Assembly: GCF_029023865.1 (NCBI RefSeq)
Contig: NZ_CP118969.1
Location: 1,054,001-1,118,000 of the forward strand
Direction: 5' to 3'
Length of the DNA stretch: 64,000 nt
Origin: Lactococcus lactis
Lineage (GTDB): Bacteria; Bacillota; Bacilli; Lactobacillales; Streptococcaceae
Part shown: positions 23,658-32,621 of the stretch, in pieces
Layout of the letters: each line of letters starts with the position of its first letter
Position numbering within the stretch: the first letter of the stretch is position 1
Program-made: the position numbers and the translations under genes
Notes under the pieces: model-generated
What the model was told of the DNA's origin: nothing
The model's database searches: none
The model's input: only the letters and a program-made list of their open reading frames with translations

Positions 23658-24287
23658 ATGACTATCACTATAAAAACTGATTTTATCAATGAAGAGGAAA
23701 TCAAAAAATCACGATTTATTTGCCATTTGAAAAGAATTTCATCTGAAGAAGAAGCGCGTGATTTTATTGCGAAAATCAAAAAAGAACACTGGAAAGCCAA
23801 TCATAACTGCTCGGCCTATACATTAGGTGACCGTCAAGAAATTCAACGAACAAGTGATGATGGAGAGCCGTCAGGGACTGCTGGTGTTCCGATGCTTGAA
23901 ATTTTAAAGAAAAAAGAAATAATCAATGTTTGTGCCGTTGTTACTCGGTATTTTGGTGGAATAAAATTAGGTGCTGGTGGTTTAATTCGTGCTTATGCGG
24001 GCAGTGTAAATCATGCCATCGAAGCTGTTGGTTTAGTTGAATTTATCAATCAACGTGAGCTTATTTTAAACCTTGATTACAGCCTCTATGACAGCTTACA
24101 GCGCTTTTTAATTGACCAAAAAATCAAAATTTCGGATAGTGAGTTTTTGTCGGATATCAAAGTAAAATGTTTTATTGACGAAGAAAAGGTTGACGAAGTC
24201 ATGAATTTACTGACAGAAACTTTTAATGGAAAAATAATCATGAAAAAAGGGGACAGTCAACAAGTAGAAGTTGAATTCCTGTCATAA
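23658..24287 (+). CDS. YigZ/IMPACT family protein
   Basis: 209 residues, the standard length. The N-terminal IMPACT domain contains KKSRFICHLKRISSEEEA, HNCSAYTLG and the signature SDDGEPSGTAGVPML (about 72-86), then RYFGGIKLGAGGLIRAY. The C-terminal domain of about 70 residues has an EF-G-like fold. The function is not firmly known; links to ribosome or proline peptidase activity have been suggested for the family. It is the standard divergent neighbour of comFA. There is no ribosome-binding site, and a -10 box directly precedes the start, so it is probably leaderless. Confidence 0.92.
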   Translation: MTITIKTDFINEEEIKKSRFICHLKRISSEEEARDFIAKIKKEHWKANHNCSAYTLGDRQEIQRTSDDGEPSGTAGVPMLEILKKKEIINVCAVVTRYFGGIKLGAGGLIRAYAGSVNHAIEAVGLVEFINQRELILNLDYSLYDSLQRFLIDQKIKISDSEFLSDIKVKCFIDEEKVDEVMNLLTETFNGKIIMKKGDSQQVEVEFLS

Positions 24288-24298
24288 AATATTGATTT

Positions 24299-24323
24299 TA
24301 AAAAGGGAGAATTCCCTTTTTAT
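24299..24323 (+). terminator. Terminator of yigZ
   Basis: AAAAGGGA-GAAT-TCCCTTTT and T-run. Confidence 0.82.
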
Positions 24324-24420
24324 TTATATCATAACTGATAAAGGTTTCTGTTTAAGTTAAATCAGTTAAAATACTAAAAGAACAACAATCGAAAACCTAT
24401 TTTCTTAAGAAAGGAGAAAA

Positions 24421-24918
24421 ATGACAAAAAAATTAGCACAGCTTTTATTTTTCATTTATATATTAGGACTGGTTTGGCTGGTATTATTTAAACTTTCTTT
24501 TCATCCATTTGCTTTTCTTGAAATGACGAATACAAGAAGTCTTAATCTGACACCTTTAGCCATGTCCGGTGGTCGTCGCGAGGTTTTATTTAATATTCTA
24601 GCTTTTATTCCTTTTGGTATTTTATTGACTATGAATGCACCAAAAATCTCCTTTTTAAATAAATTGGCAATTTCCATTTTATTAAGTTTTTCATTTGAAA
24701 GTCTACAATATCTTCTTGCCATTGGTGCAACGGATATTACTGACCTCATCACTAACTCACTTGGAGCCTTACTTGGAATAAGTTTCTATTATTTACTCAT
24801 AAAAGTCTTTTCAAAAGCAAAAGTCGACCTTATTTTGACAATTTCTTTTACGATTTTGCTCATTTTTACGATAATCTTTATCAAGCAAAGCATAGTTCTA
24901 GGCACAGTGAGAGTGTAA
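24421..24918 (+). CDS. VanZ-like membrane protein
   Basis: 165 residues with four to five membrane helices. VanZ-family proteins include the teicoplanin-resistance protein VanZ, but most are of unknown role in the envelope. Visible family traits are NLTPL near residue 40, the helix NILAFIPFGILL, FESLQYLL, and the conserved ATDITDLITNSLGALLG near 100-117. AAGGAGA precedes the ATG. It is followed 48 bases later by the DUF475 gene and may be co-transcribed with it. Confidence 0.85.
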   Translation: MTKKLAQLLFFIYILGLVWLVLFKLSFHPFAFLEMTNTRSLNLTPLAMSGGRREVLFNILAFIPFGILLTMNAPKISFLNKLAISILLSFSFESLQYLLAIGATDITDLITNSLGALLGISFYYLLIKVFSKAKVDLILTISFTILLIFTIIFIKQSIVLGTVRV

Positions 24919-24965
24919 AAAGTATGTTAGAATAGATGAGAAGATTATTTTAGAAGAGGAGACCT

Positions 24966-25985
24966 ATGAAAATATTCAGAGGCTCATTTATTGTTAGTTT
25001 AATTGCCCTAATTATCGCATTTGTTTATGCCGGGTGGAATGGACTTTTTATTACGCTTATTCTTGCTGTTCTAGAAATTTCCTTATCTATGGATAACGCT
25101 ATTGTGAATGCACGTATTCTCGAACGAATGAGTTCTGCATGGCAAAAAGCTTTCTTAACCTTAGGGGTTTTGATTGCCGTTCTTGGAATGCGTTTGATTT
25201 TTCCACTCTTGATTGTTGGAGTGTCAGCCCAAATTGACCCTATCAGTGCTTTAAAATTAGCTTTAGAAAAGGGAAATCCCAATACAGTAGGAACCTATGG
25301 TTATATTTTGCACCATGCTCATCCACAAATCGCAGCTTTCGGTGGAATGTTTCTATTGATGCTAGCCTTAGGATTTTTCTTTGATGAACGGGCACATACT
25401 TGGCTTAAAATACCAGAGAAAATCCTTCAAAAAATTGGAAATTTTCCGGCAGCAAATGCAATTATTTCCATTATTTTGCTTTTAATCACATCGGAATTTA
25501 TTGCTAAAGATGCTCACGCTGTTTTATTTGCTGGAATTTTAGGAATCCTAACTTTCATGCTTGTTGACGGTTTTGGAGAAACGATGAGTCATAGCAAAGC
25601 TGCAAACACAACAAGTAGTGTGGTTGCGACTGGTAAGGCTGGACTTGCTTTATTCTTATATTTGGAAGTAATAGATGCTTCATTTAGTTTTGATGGGGTA
25701 ATAGGTGCCTTTGCAATTACAGCAGACCCGATTATTATTCTTTTAGGATTAGGTGTGATTGGAGCGATGTTTGTAAGAAGTCTAACGCTTTATCTTGTTC
25801 AAAAAGGAACATTGAATGACCTTGTATATCTTGAACACGGAGCACATTGGGCCATTCTCACGCTTGCATTTTTAATTTTAGCAAGTATCAAATGGGAGAT
25901 TGGTGAGGTTGTTACAGGACTTCTAGGAGCTGTATTTATTATTCTTTCCTTTATTTCGAGTGTGATTTATAATCGAAATCATTAA
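24966..25985 (+). CDS. TerC/DUF475-family integral membrane protein
   Basis: 339 residues, about nine membrane helices. It resembles the DUF475 branch of the TerC superfamily, some members of which export metal ions such as Mn2+ co-translationally or relate to tellurite resistance. Key residues are in VLEISLSMDNAIVNA (about 34-48) and the second repeat EVIDASFSFDGVIGAFAI (about 224-241), each with an acidic residue inside a helix (the SxDNA and SFDG motifs). AGAGGAG precedes the ATG. A strong terminator follows. Substrate not determinable. Confidence 0.85.
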   Translation: MKIFRGSFIVSLIALIIAFVYAGWNGLFITLILAVLEISLSMDNAIVNARILERMSSAWQKAFLTLGVLIAVLGMRLIFPLLIVGVSAQIDPISALKLALEKGNPNTVGTYGYILHHAHPQIAAFGGMFLLMLALGFFFDERAHTWLKIPEKILQKIGNFPAANAIISIILLLITSEFIAKDAHAVLFAGILGILTFMLVDGFGETMSHSKAANTTSSVVATGKAGLALFLYLEVIDASFSFDGVIGAFAITADPIIILLGLGVIGAMFVRSLTLYLVQKGTLNDLVYLEHGAHWAILTLAFLILASIKWEIGEVVTGLLGAVFIILSFISSVIYNRNH

Positions 25986-26010
25986 AAAGATGACGGAAGT
26001 CATCTTTTTA
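25984..26010 (+). terminator. Terminator of DUF475 gene
   Basis: AAAAAGATGAC-GGAA-GTCATCTTTTT. Confidence 0.9.
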
Positions 26011-26027
26011 TTTTTAGAAAAAAGTTT

Positions 26028-26049
26028 AAAACACAATATATTGTGTTTT
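26028..26049. promoter_or_regulatory. 22-bp perfect palindrome before the 5'-nucleotidase-like gene
   Basis: AAAACACAATA/TATTGTGTTTT is fully self-complementary. A T-run follows, so it could be an extra terminator, but the lack of a loop and its position near a -10-like box (GATAAAAT) also allow an operator. Confidence 0.45.
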
Positions 26050-26099
26050 TTATGATAAAATATAGATATTAAATACTATATATAGGTTTGGTTGTGATA

Positions 26100-26846
26100 A
26101 TGAAACTTAGCATTTTACATATAAATAATACTCATCTCACCCTTGATAAGGATTTTTCTTTAATTAATAAAATCAAAGAAGAAAATAAAAAAAGAGTCAT
26201 AGAAACTTTAGTTTTAGGAGATGGAAATAGCATTTTTAATAACATTGAGCACAAAAATGATGAGCAAGACCTCCTGAATACCTTTCCTTTTGATGCGACG
26301 ACATTGGGAAGTCATCAATTTGATGAGGGTTCAAAAGGAATAGTGGAAAATCTAAATAAAATAAATTTTCCAATTTTAGCCGCTAATGTTAATTTTGAAG
26401 ATGATAAACTTTTAAATCCTTTAGTAAAAGAAAGAAAATTTATTCCTTATCTCCTTAAAAATACAACATCAGGTAAGAAAATAGGAATATTTGGTTTGAC
26501 AACAATGGATATTGTTTATCGCTCACATCCGAGTGCGGAGACTATCTTTTTTAACCCTTTTGATAAGGCAGATTTCATAGTTAAAAGATTAAAGAACCTT
26601 GGAGTTGATGTTATTATTTTATTAAGTCAACTTGGAGAAGAAATGAACCAAATGTTAGCTCAACAATTTTTAGAAATTGATATTATTATCGATAAACCCG
26701 TAGGGACATCAGGAAAAAAAGTTGAAAAATGCGGAAATACACTCATTATTCAATCTGAAACTGATAACTATTCTCTTATAGAATCTGAAATCAATATTGA
26801 TGACGAAGGCAATTTACTTTTTATTCAAGAAAATAATTATGTTTGA
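26100..26846 (+). CDS. 5'-nucleotidase-like protein with degraded active site
   Basis: 248 residues, corresponding to only the N-terminal metallophosphoesterase domain of UshA/5'-nucleotidases, without signal peptide or C-terminal substrate domain. The metal motifs are altered: the DxH motif reads NTH (ILHINNTHLT, residues 4-13), GNH reads GSH (LGSHQFDEG, about 75), and the late GxSHLG reads LLSQLG. Only LGDG near residue 43 resembles the original. The changes remove several metal ligands, so catalysis is unlikely. The ribosome-binding site is weak; GTG at 26094 is another possible start. It is followed by the glyQS T-box. Confidence 0.72.
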   Translation: MKLSILHINNTHLTLDKDFSLINKIKEENKKRVIETLVLGDGNSIFNNIEHKNDEQDLLNTFPFDATTLGSHQFDEGSKGIVENLNKINFPILAANVNFEDDKLLNPLVKERKFIPYLLKNTTSGKKIGIFGLTTMDIVYRSHPSAETIFFNPFDKADFIVKRLKNLGVDVIILLSQLGEEMNQMLAQQFLEIDIIIDKPVGTSGKKVEKCGNTLIIQSETDNYSLIESEINIDDEGNLLFIQENNYV

Positions 26847-26857
26847 ATATGATAGAT

Positions 26858-27100
26858 AAAACCAGAAAATTGATACCAAATAAGACAGAAGTAAGGTCAT
26901 CAGTTTATTTTGCCTTGACAAAATGGGAAAATAGAGCTAGAATTTATAGGTAGCGACTCGAAGATAGTGAAAGTTCGAGAACAATAATGGCTTAACTTAA
27001 AACTGTAATGAACACAAATAAAGTAAAAAATAAAGGTGGAACCGTGCATTTGCACCCTTTGTCTCTTTTCGGATTTTTTCGAGGATTGATGAGTGTGTGA
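26858..27100 (+). promoter_or_regulatory. T-box leader controlling glyQS
   Basis: The T-box core AAAGGTGGAACCGTGC (27032-27047) precedes a terminator-like stem ending GCACCCTTTGTCTCTTTT. Upstream lie a long stem I region and a CTCGAA/TTCGAG stem (26957-26980). Uncharged tRNA-Gly would favour the antiterminator. I could not place the glycine specifier codon with confidence. The stretch 26847-27131 has no gene. Confidence 0.85.
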
Positions 27101-27131
27101 ATTGCGGTTTTTTGAATTTCGGAGGAAAATA

Positions 27132-28085
27132 ATGGCAAATAAAAAACTAGCATTTCAAGATATTATCTTGACCCTACAAGGCTTTTGGTCTAAACAAGGG
27201 GCAAACTTGATGCAAGCTTATGATAATGAAGTAGGAGCAGGAACAATGAGCCCTTACACTTTCTTGCGTTCAAACGGACCTGAACCTTGGGGAGCCGCCT
27301 ATGTGCAACCTTCACGTCGTCCTGCTGACGGTCGTTATGGTGAAAACCCAAATCGGTTGTTCCAACACCACCAATTCCAAGTTGTATTAAAACCATCTCC
27401 AAAAAATATCCAAGAACTTTATCTTCAAAGTTTAGCTGAACTTGGAATTGATGCTTTAGAGCATGATATCCGCTTTGTTGAAGATAACTGGGAAAATCCT
27501 TCAATGGGATGTGCCGGTATTGGATGGGAAGTTTGGATTGATGGGCAAGAATGTACTCAATTTACTTATTTCCAACAAGTTGGAGGAATTGAAGTTGATT
27601 CCGTAACTTCAGAAATCACTTATGGTTTGGAACGTATTGCGACAGTTATTCAAGAGGTTGATTCTGTTTATGACCTTGAATGGGGGAATGGCGTAGCTTA
27701 CGGTGATATTTTCAAAGAACCTGAATACGAACATTCTAAATTTGCCTTTGAAGAATCAAACCAAGAGCTTTTACTTAAACTTTTTGGAGAATATGAACAA
27801 GAGGCGCTTGATTTATTAGATAAAGGTTTAGTTCACCCAGCTTATGATTATATTTTGAAATCTTCACATACCTTCAATTTACTTGATGCACGTGGAGCAG
27901 TTTCTGTAACTGAGCGCGCAGGCTATATGCATAGAGTTCGTACAATGGCACGTAAGGTAGCAAAAACTTTTATTGAAGAACGTGCAAAACTTGGTTTCCC
28001 GCTCTTAAAAGATGAAGCTTTACGTGAAAAATACCTTGGTAAAAAAGGAAAATATACTAAGATTGTAGAAGGAGAAGAAAAATAA
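27132..28085 (+). CDS. glyQ: Glycyl-tRNA synthetase alpha subunit
   Basis: 317 residues from the ATG at 27132 behind CGGAGGA. It catalyses glycine activation as part of the alpha2beta2 enzyme. Class II motifs are within [42 protein letters not shown] and [10 protein letters not shown] longer frame from 27093 starts in the leader and is rejected. Its stop overlaps the glyS start by one base. It is induced by glycine starvation through the T-box. Confidence 0.97.
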
Positions 28086-30106
28086 TGACAAATTACTTAC
28101 TTGAAATTGGTTTGGAAGAAATTCCAGCACATTTGGTGACTCCTTCAATCAATCAATTAGCCGAAAGAATGGAAACTTTTCTTAAAGAAAATCGTTTAGA
28201 ATTTGATAAAATTATTAAATTTTCAACTCCACGTCGTTTAGCAATTATTGTTGAAGGTTTGGCAGAAGCGTCAGAAGCGATTGATGAAGAAGTTAAAGGT
28301 CCATCTGCTAAAATTGCTAAAGATGCGCAAGGGAATTGGTCAAAAGCGATTCAAGGTTTCTCAAGAGGACAAGGAGCTACTCCAGATGATTTAATCCTTA
28401 AGGGTGATTATTATTATGCTAAAAAACATATTGACGGAGTAAAAGCAGAAGAAATTCTGTCTAAAGTTGGCGATGAAGTCATCGCAAAAATGACATTCTC
28501 AACTTATATGAAATGGGGAAATAATGATTTTCTCTTTGTTCGTCCGATTCAATGGATTGTTTCACTTCTAGAAGATAAAGTTGTTGCTTTTGATTTATTG
28601 GACGTAACAGCAAATCGTTTTTCACGAGGCCATCGTTTCTTGGCAAATGTTGAGGTTGAACTCAAAAATGCAAATGATTATGCTAGCAAAATGCCAGAAA
28701 ACTTTGTTTTAGTTGATGCTGAACATCGTAAAGCAGAAATTTCATCTCAAATTTTGGCTCTTGCGTCTGAAAATAAATGGCAAGTTACTTTGCATAAAGA
28801 TTTATTAGAAGAAGTAAATAATATTGTTGAATATCCAACTGCCTTTGTTGGTTCATTTGATCCTAAATATCTTTCTGTTCCAGCAGAAGTTTTAGTGACA
28901 TCAATGCGTGATAATCAACGTTATTTTGAAGTTTATAACCAAGAAGGTCAACTCGCACCAAACTTTATCTCTGTCCGTAATGGGAACGCTGAAAATATTG
29001 AAAATGTAGTGCTTGGAAATGAAAAAGTTTTGGTTGCTCGTCTTGAAGATGCAGAGTTTTTCTGGAAAGAAGATCAAAAACTTAAAATTGAAGATTTGGT
29101 CGCTAAACTTGCTAAAGTAACTTTCCATGCTAAAATTGGTTCAATTACTGAACACATGGCGCGAACAAAAGAAATAGCCGCTAAGTTAGCTGATATTGCT
29201 GGTTTGACAGATGAAGAAAAAAGAGACGTTGCCCGTAGTGCTGAAATTTATAAATTTGACCTTTTGACAGGAATGGTTGGAGAATTTGATGAATTACAAG
29301 GGGTAATGGGTGAAAAATATGCGCTTTTAGCTGGTGAAAATGCAAATGTTTCTGCAGCAATTCGTGAACATTATATGCCAACTTCAGCCGAGGGAGAATT
29401 GCCTGAAACAAAAGTTGGTTCTGTGCTTGCAGCAGCTGACAAAATTGATTCAGTCCTCTCTTTCTTTAATGTTGGTTTAATTCCTTCTGGTTCAAATGAC
29501 CCTTATGCCCTACGTCGAGCAGTACAAGGCTTGATTCGTATTATTGAAAAAATGAATTGGCATTTCGATTTATCTTTATTTATCGACCAATTTGAAGGTG
29601 AAAATCATCTTGAAATTTTGGATTTCGTCAAAGCACGTATTCAAAAACTCTTGCTTGAAAAACTCGATCGTCATGATATTGTTGAAGCGGCAATTAATAG
29701 TTCAAACTTTGATATTACAAACATGATGGAATCGGCTTTTGTCATTGATGGGCACAAACTTCACGAACCTTTTAAACCAGCAATTGAAAATGTTTCGCGT
29801 TCAATTAATTTGGTTAAAAAAGCAAAAGATATTAAAGAAATAAATCCAACACTTTTTGAAGAAGATGCAGAAGAAGCTCTTTATAACGTTGTTATTTCTC
29901 TTCAAAATCAATGGACTTATATGCCTGGTGAAGAAAAATTCAGAGCAATTGTTCATTCACTTGCACCTGCAATTGAAACTTTCTTTGAAAGTGTAATGGT
30001 AATGGCTGAAGATTTATCAGTTCGTGATAATCGTATTGCGTTGTTGTCAGAAGTTGTTGCATTAACAAGTGTTATGGCTGATTTTTCTTTGATTAATACA
30101 AAATAA
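28085..30106 (+). CDS. glyS: Glycyl-tRNA synthetase beta subunit
   Basis: 673 residues, usual size for the bacterial beta subunit, which carries the tRNA-binding domains. It opens TNYLLEIGLEEIPAHLV, which is diagnostic, followed by TPRRLAI and the HD-like region GSITEHMARTKEIA. The C-terminal part resembles the DALR anticodon-binding domain (VVALTSVMADFSLI). It is translationally coupled to glyQ by the overlapping TAATG. Confidence 0.97.
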   Translation: MTNYLLEIGLEEIPAHLVTPSINQLAERMETFLKENRLEFDKIIKFSTPRRLAIIVEGLAEASEAIDEEVKGPSAKIAKDAQGNWSKAIQGFSRGQGATPDDLILKGDYYYAKKHIDGVKAEEILSKVGDEVIAKMTFSTYMKWGNNDFLFVRPIQWIVSLLEDKVVAFDLLDVTANRFSRGHRFLANVEVELKNANDYASKMPENFVLVDAEHRKAEISSQILALASENKWQVTLHKDLLEEVNNIVEYPTAFVGSFDPKYLSVPAEVLVTSMRDNQRYFEVYNQEGQLAPNFISVRNGNAENIENVVLGNEKVLVARLEDAEFFWKEDQKLKIEDLVAKLAKVTFHAKIGSITEHMARTKEIAAKLADIAGLTDEEKRDVARSAEIYKFDLLTGMVGEFDELQGVMGEKYALLAGENANVSAAIREHYMPTSAEGELPETKVGSVLAAADKIDSVLSFFNVGLIPSGSNDPYALRRAVQGLIRIIEKMNWHFDLSLFIDQFEGENHLEILDFVKARIQKLLLEKLDRHDIVEAAINSSNFDITNMMESAFVIDGHKLHEPFKPAIENVSRSINLVKKAKDIKEINPTLFEEDAEEALYNVVISLQNQWTYMPGEEKFRAIVHSLAPAIETFFESVMVMAEDLSVRDNRIALLSEVVALTSVMADFSLINTK

Positions 30107-30117
30107 AATTGATAGAT

Positions 30118-30181
30118 TTACTGACAGAAAGTTTATTTATGACTCTAAAAAGCTGTCAGTAAAATTTGAGTTCTGTCAGTA
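30118..30181. repeat. CTGACAG motif cluster after glyS
   Basis: TTTACTGACAG (to 30127), then GCTGTCAGTAAAA (30152-) and TCTGTCAGTAATT (30172-). The first copy can pair with either of the others. There is no gene in this spacer. Confidence 0.7.
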
Positions 30182-30216
30182 ATTTTAACAATATTCATGA
30201 AGAAAGGAACTAAGAA

Positions 30217-30459
30217 ATGGCAATTACAAATGAACAAGTAGAACGTATTAATGAATTAGCGCGTAAGAAGAAAGCAGAAGGATTATCAGAAGCTGAGCTT
30301 GAAGAACAAGCCCTTTTACGTCGTGCTTACCTCGATAGTGTTAAAGCAAATTTCCGCTCACAAGTTGAAACCATCAAAGTTATTGATGAAAAAACAGGAG
30401 AAGATGTTACTCCGGATAAACTTAAAGAAATTCAACGTAAGAATGGGATGCGCGACTGA
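30217..30459 (+). CDS. DUF896 family small protein (UPF0291)
   Basis: 80 residues. Members of this family (Bacillus YnzC and relatives) are small helical proteins of unknown function, commonly found in Firmicutes. The opening TNEQVERINELARKKKAEGL and the middle EEQALLRRAYLDSVKANFRSQ with TPDKLKEIQRK are typical. AGAAAGGAAC precedes the ATG. It stands between glyS and the fluoride riboswitch without an obvious terminator of its own. Confidence 0.9.
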   Translation: MAITNEQVERINELARKKKAEGLSEAELEEQALLRRAYLDSVKANFRSQVETIKVIDEKTGEDVTPDKLKEIQRKNGMRD

Positions 30460-30467
30460 GCTTTTTC

Positions 30468-30495
30468 TTGCAAATATTTCATAAAATGTTAAAAT
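30468..30495 (+). promoter_or_regulatory. Promoter of the fluoride-responsive gene
   Basis: TTGCAA (30468-30473), 16-base spacer, extended -10 TGtTAAAAT (30487-30495). Start is near 30502. Confidence 0.65.
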
Positions 30496-30507
30496 AAATA
30501 TTAATAA

Positions 30508-30570
30508 ATGATGGGTATGGTGCACACCCGAAACCGCTTTAAGAATAAAATCTTAAAACTAATGGCGCCT
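30508..30570 (+). promoter_or_regulatory. Fluoride riboswitch (crcB motif)
   Basis: GATGGGTATGGTGCACACCC, then AAACCGCTTT and AATGGCGCCTAC, match the crcB-type fluoride aptamer: first stem, AACCGC, and the closing GGCGCC. The 3' GGCGCC also begins the terminator arm, so fluoride binding would release the terminator. The gene that follows encodes a CLC-type fluoride exporter. Confidence 0.88.
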
Positions 30571-30621
30571 ACAAACAAAAGGCTATCTCCAAGTAGTCTT
30601 GTTTGTAGCGCCTTTTGTTTT
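30564..30621 (+). terminator. Riboswitch-controlled terminator
   Basis: GGCGCcTACAAACAA pairs with TTGTTTGTAGCGCC, followed by TTTTGTTTT. Confidence 0.85.
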
Positions 30622-30669
30622 GTAAAATATTATAAAGTGAGTTAAACTCACAAACAAGGAGTTTCAAAA

Positions 30670-31881
30670 ATGAATTTTTTTAAAGTAGGAATTTCAAGAA
30701 GCGCAATTTTATATGTCTTCTTAGCTGTAATTATTGGGGGATTAATTGGTATTGTTGATGCTATATTTGGTCGAGGGCTTATCTATATTACTGAATTTAG
30801 AGATAGTCATGCCCTATATTTAATTCCATTTTTAACCTTAGCTGGTCTCTTAATCGTTTATATTTATAAGAATTTTGGTAAAGACAGCCAAAAAGGAATG
30901 GGCCTAATTTTTGAAGCGGGGAATCATGGGCGAGAAGATATTCCAAAACGTCTTGTTCCGCTGATTGTTTTCTCGACTTGGCTTTCTCATTTGTTTGGTG
31001 CCAGTGTTGGTCGTGAAGGAGTTGCAGTTCAAATTGGTGGTGTGATTGGACATGCGATTGGTAAAAAACTCTCAGCAAAAGAAGCTAAAAAAATACTTTT
31101 GATTACTGGTATGGCTGCTGGTTTTGCAGGGCTCTTTCAAACGCCAATCGCGGCAACTTTCTTTGCTATTGAAATTTTAATGTTGGGTAAAATTGAGTAT
31201 AGAGCTTTAATCCCAGCTTTGGTTGGTTCATATGTTGCAAGTTGGACTTCAAGCAGTTTGGGATTAGAAAAATTTTCTTTCGCAATCAATACTAACATTC
31301 ATATTGACCCTTTGGTTCTTTTAAAATTGGCTGTCATTGCCGTTTGTTTTGGACTTGTAGGAAGATTTTTTGCGGAATCTTTAGCTTTTATGAAAGCAAC
31401 CGTCGCTAAAAGAATTGTTAATCCTTATTATAGAATTATTTTGATGGGAATTGTCATCTCAATTGGTTTACTTGTTATTCATTTGGACCGTTATGCTGGT
31501 CTTGGGACAAATTTGATTTCTTTAAGTTTTAATGGTGGACATATCAATGGATATGATTGGATATTAAAATTAATCTTTACGGTTTTATCAATTTCTGCTG
31601 GATTCCAAGGTGGGGAAGTCACACCACTCTTTGCTATTGGTTCAACATTGGGTGCAGCTTTGGCTATGCTCTTTGGTTTACCTGTCGAATTTGTGGCTGC
31701 TGCGGGTTATGTTTCAATTTTTTCAGCCGCAACAAACTCTTATTTTGGGCCAATTTTTATTGCTGCGGAGGTCTTTGGCTTTGGTTCGGTTCAATATATC
31801 CTACCAATTATGACAATTGCCTATGTTTTGAATGGAAATTCATCCATTTATGCGCAAGAAGTTCTAAATTTGGAAGTTTAA
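30670..31881 (+). CDS. CLC-type fluoride/proton antiporter
   Basis: 403 residues with about ten hydrophobic helices. CLC-F proteins expel fluoride. The helix motif GASVGREGVAVQIGG (about 113-127) is the family version of GxExxP, and the late motif GFQGGEVTPLFAIGS is present near 315. The selectivity segment reads GLGTNLI near 280. AAGGAG precedes the ATG. The fluoride riboswitch directly upstream strongly supports fluoride rather than chloride as substrate. The terminator downstream also overlaps the end of nadD. Confidence 0.88.
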   Translation: MNFFKVGISRSAILYVFLAVIIGGLIGIVDAIFGRGLIYITEFRDSHALYLIPFLTLAGLLIVYIYKNFGKDSQKGMGLIFEAGNHGREDIPKRLVPLIVFSTWLSHLFGASVGREGVAVQIGGVIGHAIGKKLSAKEAKKILLITGMAAGFAGLFQTPIAATFFAIEILMLGKIEYRALIPALVGSYVASWTSSSLGLEKFSFAINTNIHIDPLVLLKLAVIAVCFGLVGRFFAESLAFMKATVAKRIVNPYYRIILMGIVISIGLLVIHLDRYAGLGTNLISLSFNGGHINGYDWILKLIFTVLSISAGFQGGEVTPLFAIGSTLGAALAMLFGLPVEFVAAAGYVSIFSAATNSYFGPIFIAAEVFGFGSVQYILPIMTIAYVLNGNSSIYAQEVLNLEV

Positions 31882-31883
31882 AC

Positions 31884-31915
31884 AAAAAGATGACCTCTCT
31901 GGGTCATCTTTTTTT
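31884..31915. terminator. Terminator between clcF-like gene and nadD
   Basis: AAAAAGATGACC/GGGTCATCTTTTT; overlaps the last codons of convergent nadD. Confidence 0.85.
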
Positions 31916-32491
31916 ATATAATTTTTCAGTTTTAATGTAATCAATAACGTTTTGAGGTAAGAAGTAAGTGGGTTCAATATTTTTGGCAAACATTTCCCTT
32001 AGCATTGTACTAGAAATTGGTAACAAGGGAGCATCAAGCCAAGTAACAGGATAAGGACTTTTGGAGATTGTATCCGTTCTTCTTAAGGCAATGAATGTCA
32101 CAAGTTTTAGGAGTTCATCAATTTTGTACCATTTGGGAAGATATTCCACCATGTCGCTACCAATAATGAAATAATAATCGGTATCAGGATTAGCTTCAGT
32201 CAGGAGTTTGAGCGTGTCATAACTGTAAGATTTTCCACCACGTTCAATTTCAATCAACTCAAGACCGAGTCTAGGATTTTCTTTGATTGCTAACTCAAGC
32301 ATTTTAACTCGATGTTTTGCAGAAATGGTTTCTTTTTCATCGACATGAGGTGGAATATTTTCAGGCATTAGTAATACCTTATCCAAATTCATTTGTTGGG
32401 CAACTTGGTCAGCCATCATTAAATGAGCATGATGAATTGGATTAAAATTTCCTCCTAATAGACCTACTTTTTTTCTGTTCCCTTTATCCAT
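31904..32491 (-). CDS. nadD: Nicotinate-nucleotide adenylyltransferase
   Basis: NadD makes deamido-NAD from nicotinate mononucleotide and ATP, between PncB and NadE. It has 195 residues. The nucleotide-binding motif GGNFNPIHHAHL lies at residues 13-24 (T/H-I-G-H type), GSDMVEYLPKW is near 116, and the late ISSTMLRE (about 158-165) is the ISSTxxR motif. GGAG lies about 13 bases from the ATG, rather far. The neighbours pncB and nadE make this a niacin-to-NAD locus. The usual partner yqeK is not here. Confidence 0.95.
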   Translation of the reverse strand: MDKGNRKKVGLLGGNFNPIHHAHLMMADQVAQQMNLDKVLLMPENIPPHVDEKETISAKHRVKMLELAIKENPRLGLELIEIERGGKSYSYDTLKLLTEANPDTDYYFIIGSDMVEYLPKWYKIDELLKLVTFIALRRTDTISKSPYPVTWLDAPLLPISSTMLREMFAKNIEPTYFLPQNVIDYIKTEKLYKKR

Positions 32492-32592
32492 AAGGGGGCT
32501 TTCTCCTTAATTTTTGAAATTATTTAATCTACCAATATTTTGAATCAGTCAATTTATATTGTACCATAGCTCATCGCAATCTATAAGACTAA

Positions 32593-32616
32593 AGAAAAAC
32601 TCCTCAAGGGAGTTCT
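32593..32616 (-). terminator. Terminator of the 61-residue gene
   Basis: On the minus strand, AACTCC-CTTGA-GGAGTT followed by TTTC. Confidence 0.7.
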
Positions 32617-32621
32617 TTAAT

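Noticed and set aside
31557..31940. Cys/Trp-rich plus-strand frame within the CLC gene
   Set aside because: Alternate frame of a conserved membrane protein; composition is a by-product.
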